Shown one piece after another: positions 6,649 through 11,861 of a DNA stretch of 11,861 nucleotides; the first letter of the stretch is position 1; every line of letters begins with the position of its first letter. The position numbers were made by a program, and so were the translations under genes. Source of the stretch: Clostridiales bacterium (lineage in GTDB: Bacteria > Bacillota > Clostridia > Oscillospirales > Oscillospiraceae); contig JAJQHP010000244.1 in the NCBI GenBank assembly GCA_021199695.1, forward strand, positions 1 through 11,861, given 5' to 3'. Below the pieces are notes generated by a model. It ran no database searches. It saw only the letters and a list, made by a program, of their open reading frames with translations, and was not told where the DNA came from.

Positions 6649-6681
6649 GAAGAGCCGGGTATACTGTACCATCACCTCTTC
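6649..6681 (+). promoter_or_regulatory. Nested dyad and possible -10 ahead of clpP
   Basis: GAAGAG (6649-6654) mirrors CTCTTC (6676-6681), and inside it GGTA (6658-6661) mirrors TACC (6667-6670) with almost the same centre. A possible -10, TATACT (6660-6665), lies at that centre, but the -35 position is poor. A second GGTATA at 6635-6640 gives a direct repeat. This looks like an operator over a promoter, or an RNA hairpin in a readthrough transcript. No CtsR-type GGTCAAA repeat is seen. Confidence 0.38.
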
Positions 6682-6708
6682 GTGTTTATGAAAAAGGAGC
6701 GTATCATT

Positions 6709-7290
6709 ATGAGCTTAGTACCTTATGTAGTGGAGCAGACCAGCCGTGGGGAGCGGAGCTATGACATCTTCTCCCGCCTGCTCAACGACCGCATCATCTT
6801 CCTCTCTGAGGAGGTCAACGACACCACCGCCTCTCTGGTGGTGGCTCAGCTGCTGTACCTGGAGGCCCAGGACCCGGACAAGGACATTCAGTTCTACATT
6901 AACAGCCCCGGGGGCAGCGTCACCGCAGGCATGGCTATCTACGACACCATGCAGTATGTCAAGTGCGACGTGTCCACCATCTGCATCGGCATGGCTGCCA
7001 GCATGGGCGCGTTCCTGCTCTCCAGCGGCGCCAAGGGCAAGCGCATCGCCCTGCCCAATGCAGAGATCATGATCCATCAGCCCTCCGCCGGAACTCAGGG
7101 CAAGGTCACCGATATGGAGATCGACCTGGAGCACTTCCTGAAGATCAAGGAGCGGTTGAACGGGATTTTGGCCGCCAACACCGGCAAGACCCCGGAGCAG
7201 GTCAAGGCGGACTCCGAGCGGGACCACTGGATGACGGCGGACGAAGCGAAGGAATACGGTCTGATCGACCAAATCTTTGAGCATCGGTGA
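6709..7290 (+). CDS. clpP: ATP-dependent Clp protease proteolytic subunit
   Basis: ClpP forms a two-ring, 14-subunit barrel that degrades proteins fed to it by ClpX or other Clp ATPases. The 193-residue product has the catalytic triad Ser98 (GMAASMG), His123 (MIHQP) and Asp168 (ADSERD). NSPGGSV (65-71) is the substrate/oxyanion loop. The N-terminal [20 protein letters not shown] is the usual Firmicutes form with at most a very short propeptide. The start at 6709 has AAGGAG at 6694-6699, 9 nt upstream; an in-frame GTG at 6682 and ATG at 6688 lie at or upstream of that site and would add nine or seven non-family residues. clpX follows after 46 nt, so protease and unfoldase are made together. 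In B. subtilis clpP is located away from clpX. Confidence 0.97.
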   Translation: MSLVPYVVEQTSRGERSYDIFSRLLNDRIIFLSEEVNDTTASLVVAQLLYLEAQDPDKDIQFYINSPGGSVTAGMAIYDTMQYVKCDVSTICIGMAASMGAFLLSSGAKGKRIALPNAEIMIHQPSAGTQGKVTDMEIDLEHFLKIKERLNGILAANTGKTPEQVKADSERDHWMTADEAKEYGLIDQIFEHR

Positions 7291-7336
7291 GTGAGCGGCT
7301 GCCCGCCTCACCGTGACGGAATGATGAGGAAACGAT

Positions 7337-8671
7337 ATGCCAAAAAAGGACGATAGAAGGACGGTCTGCTGCTCCTTCTGCGGAAAAAGTCAGGACCGGG
7401 TGGAGCGTATCATCGCAGGACCCAACGCCTATATCTGCAACGAGTGCGTCCAGCTTTGCAACGAGATCCTGGACGATTCGGAGGATTACTTTGACGAGGA
7501 TCAGGGCCGTTACGACGTAGAGATCCCGGACGTGATCCCCACGCCAAGGGAGATCCGTCAGATCCTGGACCAGTATGTGATCGGACAGGATCAGGCTAAG
7601 GTGGCCCTTTCGGTGGCGGTGTACAACCACTATAAGCGCATCTATTTCGGCGGCGGCGAGGATGTGGAGCTGCAAAAGTCCAACATCCTCCTGCTGGGCC
7701 CCACCGGCTGCGGCAAGACCTACCTGGCCCAGACCCTGGCCCGTATTTTGAAGGTCCCCTTCGCCATCGCTGACGCCACCACCCTCACCGAGGCGGGCTA
7801 TGTGGGCGATGATGTGGAGAACATTCTCCTGCGCCTGGTCCAGGCCGCCGATTACGACATTGAGCTGGCCCAGCGGGGCATCATCTATATCGACGAGATC
7901 GACAAAATTGCCCGCAAGAGCGAGAACACCTCCATCACCCGGGACGTGTCCGGCGAGGGCGTGCAGCAGGCGCTGCTGAAAATCCTGGAGGGGACCGTGG
8001 CCAATGTCCCGCCCCAGGGTGGCCGGAAGCACCCCCACCAGGAGTTCATCCAGATCGACACCACCAATATCCTCTTTATCTGCGGCGGCGCGTTTGACGG
8101 CATCGAGAAGATCATCGAGAGCCGTCTGGACGATCGGAGCATCGGCTTCGGCGCCAGCGTCCAGACGAAGAAGGAGCGGGAGGAACGGGACGTGCTCTCC
8201 CATGTCCAGCCCCACGACCTGATGAAGTTTGGCATCATCCCGGAGCTGATCGGCCGTCTGCCGGTGGTCACCACCCTGACCGCCCTGAACCGGGAGCAGC
8301 TGGTGCGTATCCTCACCGAGCCGAAGAACGCCCTGGTGAAGCAGTACCGCAAGCTGCTGGAGTACGACCATGTAGAGCTGGAGTTCCAGCCGGAGGCCCT
8401 GGAGGCTGCCGCAGACCTGGCACTGGAGCGGGGCATCGGCGCCCGGGGACTGCGGACAGTGCTGGAGGCCTCTATGAACGAGCTGATGTACGACATCCCC
8501 TCGGACCCCTCTATTGCCAAGATCACCATCACTCCGGAGAGCATCCGGAAGGAGGGACAGCCGGAAATCGTCCGGGAGGAGGATCGTCTCCAGCATCCCG
8601 CCCCCCGTCTGGGAGCGAAAACCCTCAAGGAGATGCAGCATCAGCAGCGTCGCCGGGGCAACGCCTCCTGA
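7337..8671 (+). CDS. clpX: ATP-dependent Clp protease ATP-binding subunit ClpX
   Basis: ClpX is a hexameric AAA+ unfoldase that recognises tagged or damaged proteins and passes them into ClpP. In the 444-residue product the N-terminal zinc-binding domain has C12, C15, C34 and C37. Walker A is GPTGCGKT (121-128), pore loop 1 is GYVGD (154-158), Walker B is IIYIDEID (182-189), and the second pore loop includes RKH (230-232). The ClpP-docking loop is IGF (269-271), the arginine finger lies in LIGRLP (R307) and sensor 2 in GARGLR (R370). The complete ZBD and IGF loop indicate a working partner for the ClpP encoded just upstream. GAGGA at 7326-7330 is the ribosome binding site. The last 20-25 residues are a basic, probably unstructured tail that makes it longer than E. 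coli ClpX (424). Confidence 0.98.
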   Translation: MPKKDDRRTVCCSFCGKSQDRVERIIAGPNAYICNECVQLCNEILDDSEDYFDEDQGRYDVEIPDVIPTPREIRQILDQYVIGQDQAKVALSVAVYNHYKRIYFGGGEDVELQKSNILLLGPTGCGKTYLAQTLARILKVPFAIADATTLTEAGYVGDDVENILLRLVQAADYDIELAQRGIIYIDEIDKIARKSENTSITRDVSGEGVQQALLKILEGTVANVPPQGGRKHPHQEFIQIDTTNILFICGGAFDGIEKIIESRLDDRSIGFGASVQTKKEREERDVLSHVQPHDLMKFGIIPELIGRLPVVTTLTALNREQLVRILTEPKNALVKQYRKLLEYDHVELEFQPEALEAAADLALERGIGARGLRTVLEASMNELMYDIPSDPSIAKITITPESIRKEGQPEIVREEDRLQHPAPRLGAKTLKEMQHQQRRRGNAS

Positions 8672-8691
8672 CCCCTGACCTACCATTCCAT

Positions 8692-8731
8692 TGGCCGCAA
8701 GACCGCCTCCGGGCGGCCTTACGGCCATTTT
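8692..8731 (+). terminator. Long hairpin with short T-run between clpX and lon (terminator or attenuator)
   Basis: A 16-position stem (8692-8707 with 8712-8727) has two mismatches and a TCCG tetraloop. Its outer arm is GGCCG/CGGCC and its inner arm CCGCC/GGCGG. TTTT follows at 8728-8731. It could terminate the clpX message, but lon starts 21 nt later with no evident promoter between, so partial readthrough or attenuation seems more likely. Confidence 0.55.
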
Positions 8732-8744
8732 CCTCCATGGAGGT
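8732..8744 (+). promoter_or_regulatory. Ribosome binding site of lon inside a perfect palindrome
   Basis: CCTCCATGGAGG (8732-8743) is a perfect 12-base palindrome whose right half is the lon ribosome binding site (GGAGGT, 8739-8744, 8 nt before ATG 8753). Folded as RNA, CCTC pairs with GAGG across a CATG loop and masks most of the site. A second CCTCC at 8706-8710, in the upper part of the preceding hairpin, is also complementary to it. Confidence 0.5.
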
Positions 8745-8752
8745 AATTTTTT

Positions 8753-11173
8753 ATGAGTGAAGCCAACATTACCGTCGAGGAGGGCATTGTCCTCCCCGTG
8801 CTGGCCCTGAGAGGGCTTACTGTCTTCCCAAATATGCTCGTCCACTTCGACGTGGGCCGCAAGGCATCTATGAAGGCTCTGGAGCAGGCCATGGAGCAGG
8901 ATAACCGGGTGTTTCTCGTATCCCAGAAGTCCGTCACCGTGGAACAGCCCGACCAGAACGATCTGTACCGGGTGGGCACCGTCGGCACGGTCCGTCAGCT
9001 CCTCCGTCTGCCGGACGACAATGTTCGGGTCATGGTGGAGGGCAGCAGCCGGGCCATGCTGCTGGAGCTGGTGCAGGAGCGGCCCTTCCTCACCGCTGTC
9101 GTGCAGGAGGTCCCTGCCCCGCCTGTGGAGTCTGGAACCCCCAGGAGCGAGGCGGTCATCCGTCAGGCCTATGAGCTGTTCGGCCATTATGGGGAGCTGT
9201 CAGAACGGCTCTCCGCCGATTTGATGCTCAACGTGTACAACAGCCGCGACCCCGGCTATATCGCTGACTATATCGCCCAGAACATTCCCCTGCGGGGGGA
9301 GGACAAGCAGTCCATCCTGGATGAGTTCCGCCCGGTCCGCCGTCTGGAGAAGATGAACCAGATTTTGGCGAGAGAGCTTCAGGTTCTCTCGGTGGAGCAT
9401 GACCTGGAGGGCAAGATTCGGGAGCATATGGATCAGAACCAGCGGGACTATTACCTCCGGGAACAGCTGAAGGTCATCCAGTCCGAGCTGGGGGAGGGGG
9501 CCGACCCGGACGACGAGATTATGGAGTATCGCCAGAAGATCGCCAAGGCCCGTCTGCCCAAAGAGGTGGAGGACAAGCTGAACAAGGAGCTGCGCCGTCT
9601 GGAGAAGCAGCCCTTCGGTTCTGCGGAGGCCGCCGTCTCCCGGAACTATCTGGACCTCTGCCTGGAGCTGCCCTGGACGAAACGTAGCCGGGAGCGGCTG
9701 AACGTGGAGACGGCCCGGAAAATTCTGGACGCCGATCACTACGGCATGGACAAGGTGAAGGAGCGTATCCTGGAATTCCTGGCGGTCAAGCAGCTGTCCC
9801 CGGATTTGAAGGGGCAGATCCTCTGCCTGTACGGCCCTCCCGGCGTGGGCAAGACCTCCATTGCCGCCTCGGTGGCGAAGGCCACCAACCGGAAGATGGC
9901 CCGGGTGTCCCTGGGGGGTATCCATGATGAGGCGGAAATCCGGGGCCACCGCAAGACCTATATCGGGGCCATGCCGGGGCGTATCATCAACGCCATCTCC
10001 AGGGCGGGAACCTGCAATCCGCTCATCCTGCTGGATGAGATCGACAAGCTGGGCGCGGACCAGCGCAGCGACCCGGCCTCCGCTCTGCTGGAGGTGCTGG
10101 ACGCCGAGCAGAACAGCACCTTCCGGGACAACTTCCTGGAGCTGCCCTTCGACCTGTCCGACGTCATGTTCATCACCACCGCAAACGATCTCTCCACCGT
10201 ACCCCGCCCGTTGCTGGACCGGATGGAGCTCATCGAGCTGGGGAGCTACACCGACGAGGAGAAGCTCCAAATCGCCCGGCGGCACCTGCTCCCCAAGGAG
10301 CTGAAACGCCACGGCCTGAAGGCCAGCCAGCTCCGCATCACCGATGACGCCATCCGGGAGATCATCTCCGGCTACACCAGAGAGTCCGGCGTCCGTCTCC
10401 TGGAGCGGAAGCTGGCCGACCTGTGCCGGAAGGCCGCTATGGAGCTGGTGAGCGGCGAGGTCAAGCGGGTCAACGTCAACGGCGACCAGCTGGAGAAATT
10501 TCTCGGCCCCCGGCGGTATCAGCCGGAGAAGCTGGAGCGAACCCCCCAGGTGGGGCTGGTCAACGGCCTGGCCTGGACCAGTGTGGGGGGAGAGCTGTTG
10601 GAGGTGGAGGTGAACGCCGTCCCTGGTTCTGGCAAGGTGGAGCCCACCGGCAACCTGGGGAAGGTGATGGAGGAGTCCTGTCACTCCGCCATCTCCTATA
10701 TCCGCAGCCGCACTCAGGAGCTGGGCATCGACCCGGACTTCTACAAGACAAAGGATATCCACATTCACTTCCCCGAGGCGGCCACGCCCAAGGACGGCCC
10801 CTCTGCCGGCATCGCCATCACCACCGCCATCGTCTCCGCCCTCACAGGGGCGAAGGTGAAGTGCGGCCTGGCCATGACGGGGGAGGTCACGCTTCGGGGC
10901 CGTGTGCTTGCCATCGGCGGGCTGAAGGAAAAGACCATGGCTGCCTATCGAAACGGCATCCAGACGGTCATCATCCCGGCGGACAACGAGAAGGACCTGA
11001 CCGAGATCGATCAGACCGTCCGCTCCGCCCTCCGGTTCGTCACGGTGGAGCAGGTGGACCAGGTGCTGGCCGAGGCACTGGACTTCTCCTCCGCTGCCGT
11101 CCAGCCCAATCTGAGCGCCCTGCATGGAGGCGTCCAGCCGTCTGCCCTCCGGCCCGGAGCCATCCCACAGTGA
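8753..11173 (+). CDS. lon: ATP-dependent protease Lon (LonA type)
   Basis: Lon is a homohexameric AAA+ serine protease that removes misfolded proteins and some short-lived regulators in the cytoplasm. The 806-residue product has the LonA layout. The N-terminal substrate-binding domain opens with [13 protein letters not shown] (14-26) and is followed by a coiled-coil region to about 310. The AAA+ module has Walker A GPPGVGKT (361-368) and Walker B LILLDEID (424-431). The C-terminal protease domain has the catalytic Ser684 in PKDGPSAG and Lys727 in GGLKEK. There is no membrane segment, so it is not LonB. A tail of about 30 residues rich in P, A and S extends past the usual end (B. subtilis LonA 774, E. 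coli 784). Translation starts 8 nt after a GGAGGT embedded in a palindrome. engB begins 15 nt downstream, as in many Firmicutes. Confidence 0.98.
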   Translation: MSEANITVEEGIVLPVLALRGLTVFPNMLVHFDVGRKASMKALEQAMEQDNRVFLVSQKSVTVEQPDQNDLYRVGTVGTVRQLLRLPDDNVRVMVEGSSRAMLLELVQERPFLTAVVQEVPAPPVESGTPRSEAVIRQAYELFGHYGELSERLSADLMLNVYNSRDPGYIADYIAQNIPLRGEDKQSILDEFRPVRRLEKMNQILARELQVLSVEHDLEGKIREHMDQNQRDYYLREQLKVIQSELGEGADPDDEIMEYRQKIAKARLPKEVEDKLNKELRRLEKQPFGSAEAAVSRNYLDLCLELPWTKRSRERLNVETARKILDADHYGMDKVKERILEFLAVKQLSPDLKGQILCLYGPPGVGKTSIAASVAKATNRKMARVSLGGIHDEAEIRGHRKTYIGAMPGRIINAISRAGTCNPLILLDEIDKLGADQRSDPASALLEVLDAEQNSTFRDNFLELPFDLSDVMFITTANDLSTVPRPLLDRMELIELGSYTDEEKLQIARRHLLPKELKRHGLKASQLRITDDAIREIISGYTRESGVRLLERKLADLCRKAAMELVSGEVKRVNVNGDQLEKFLGPRRYQPEKLERTPQVGLVNGLAWTSVGGELLEVEVNAVPGSGKVEPTGNLGKVMEESCHSAISYIRSRTQELGIDPDFYKTKDIHIHFPEAATPKDGPSAGIAITTAIVSALTGAKVKCGLAMTGEVTLRGRVLAIGGLKEKTMAAYRNGIQTVIIPADNEKDLTEIDQTVRSALRFVTVEQVDQVLAEALDFSSAAVQPNLSALHGGVQPSALRPGAIPQ

Positions 11174-11188
11174 CAGTGAGGTAAATGC

Positions 11189-11779
11189 ATGAATCTGAAT
11201 CAGGCGGAATTTGTCATTGGAGCCACTGCTCCCAAGGACTTTATCCACAGCTCCCTGCCCCAGATCGCCTTTGCGGGCCGCTCCAATGTGGGAAAGAGCT
11301 CGGTCATCAACTGTCTGCTCAACCGGAAGAACTTTGCCCGGGTGGGCTCCGCCCCCGGCAAGACCAGTCAGGTGAACTATTTCCTCATCGACCGGCAGCT
11401 CTATCTGGTGGACCTGCCGGGGTACGGATACGCCAAGGTCTCCAAGCAGGAGCGGGAGCGGTGGGGACGGCTGATGGAGGCCTATTTCGCCTCCGGCCTC
11501 ATCACCGCAGGCGTCCAGATCGTGGACGCCCGGCACAAGCCCACCGCCGACGACGTGACTATGATGGAGTGGTTCAAATCCACCGGCTGTCCGGTGACGG
11601 TGGTGGCCAACAAGTTGGACAAGCTGAAAAAGAGTGAGATCGAACCGAACCTCCGCTGCATCCGGGAGACCCTGGCGCTGGGGGAGAACGATGTCCTCCT
11701 GCCCTTTTCCGCCGAAAAGCGGACGGGGGTGGAGGCCCTCCGGCAGCAGCTGTTCGGACAGCCGGGCATCAACAAATAA
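11189..11779 (+). CDS. engB: Ribosome biogenesis GTP-binding protein EngB (YsxC/YihA)
   Basis: EngB is an essential GTPase of the TrmE-Era-EngA-EngB group needed for late 50S subunit assembly in Bacillus. The 196-residue length and motifs fit: G1 GRSNVGKSS (30-38), G2 within the PGKTSQ loop (56-61), G3 DLPGYGYAK (75-83, the family signature), G4 NKLD (141-144) and G5 SAEK (174-177). GAGGT at 11178-11182 lies 6 nt before the ATG, and only 15 nt separate it from the lon stop, so it is probably expressed with lon. The lon-ysxC pairing is conserved in Bacillus. Together with RbgA it gives this region two separate large-subunit assembly GTPases. Confidence 0.97.
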   Translation: MNLNQAEFVIGATAPKDFIHSSLPQIAFAGRSNVGKSSVINCLLNRKNFARVGSAPGKTSQVNYFLIDRQLYLVDLPGYGYAKVSKQERERWGRLMEAYFASGLITAGVQIVDARHKPTADDVTMMEWFKSTGCPVTVVANKLDKLKKSEIEPNLRCIRETLALGENDVLLPFSAEKRTGVEALRQQLFGQPGINK

Positions 11780-11788
11780 ATCAGGCGA

Positions 11789-11816
11789 TTTTCAGGCCGC
11801 AGGCAGATGATATAGT
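11789..11816 (+). promoter_or_regulatory. Weak candidate promoter after engB
   Basis: TTTTCA (11789-11794) and TATAGT (11811-11816) are separated by 16 nt. Transcription would begin near 11823 and run off the window. The -35 is a partial match, so this is only a suggestion that a new unit starts here. Confidence 0.3.
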
Positions 11817-11825
11817 CCCCTTAGA

Positions 11826-11859
11826 GTAGACACTCGAAAAAGCAAAAATTCGAGGCTAC
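11826..11859. repeat. Nested inverted repeat at the right edge
   Basis: GTAG (11826-11829) mirrors CTAC (11856-11859), and inside it CTCGAA (11833-11838) mirrors TTCGAG (11849-11854) around an A-rich 10-nt loop. The interior loop is asymmetric (ACA against G). No T-run is visible before the window ends. It could be a leader hairpin, a terminator or an operator; its context is cut off. Confidence 0.4.
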
Positions 11860-11861
11860 AC

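Noticed and set aside
6682-6708. Upstream in-frame GTG/ATG starts for clpP
   Set aside because: The AAGGAG site lies downstream of both and is well placed for the ATG at 6709, which gives the usual ClpP N-terminus.
7202-9187. Long minus-strand open frame opposite clpX and the start of lon
   Set aside because: It spans three plus-strand genes and two gaps, is low-complexity (L, G, H, Q rich), and is explained by codon bias on the coding strand.
9200-11536. Very long open frame on the minus strand opposite lon
   Set aside because: It mirrors lon codons in a GC-rich gene, where G/C third positions remove stops from the antisense frame. It has no ribosome binding site, resembles no family I know, and lon is complete with all motifs.
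1-11861. CRISPR array, insertion sequence, prophage, tRNA/rRNA or toxin-antitoxin genes
   Set aside because: I looked for spaced direct repeats, transposase-like proteins, terminal inverted repeats and RNA-gene signatures on both strands and found none that stand up.

Overview
No undescribed biological system is visible here. The window is a compact chromosomal housekeeping region with every gene on the plus strand: eleven complete genes and one gene cut off at the left edge. I see no tRNA, rRNA, insertion sequence, phage gene, CRISPR array or toxin-antitoxin pair. High GC with strong G/C third-position bias, near-consensus AGGAGG ribosome binding sites and Firmicutes-type gene order suggest a GC-rich anaerobic clostridium. 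The Oscillospiraceae (Flavonifractor/Oscillibacter-like gut bacteria) fit best, but this is inference from composition and gene order, not from a database match.

Region 1 (2-2813) concerns translation and ribosome assembly. It holds the 3' end of a radical-SAM-linked DUF2344 protein gene, rplS (L19) with its own likely promoter and a clear intrinsic terminator, then the tightly packed set rbgA (50S assembly GTPase), rnhB (RNase HII) and a yraN-family gene. Gaps in that set are 4 nt or less, with one 17-nt overlap. Region 2 (2814-5124) is a two-gene unit, thrC (threonine synthase) followed 1 nt later by a small calcineurin-like phosphoesterase. A plausible promoter with an extended -10 lies ahead of thrC.

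Region 3 (5125-11779) is a protein-quality-control cluster: tig (trigger factor), clpP and clpX (ClpXP protease), lon, and engB/ysxC (a second 50S assembly GTPase). The products act in sequence on the proteome: nascent-chain folding, regulated unfolding and degradation, and disposal of damaged proteins. RbgA and EngB both serve large-subunit maturation.

The most informative parts are the intergenic gaps. The clpX-lon gap holds a long GC-rich hairpin followed by a perfect palindrome containing the lon ribosome binding site. The gap before clpP holds a nested dyad centred on a possible -10 box. A 6-bp dyad overlaps the likely tig -10. A terminator separates rplS from rbgA although no promoter is evident between them. 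The last 82 bases hold a possible promoter and a nested dyad cut off by the window edge.
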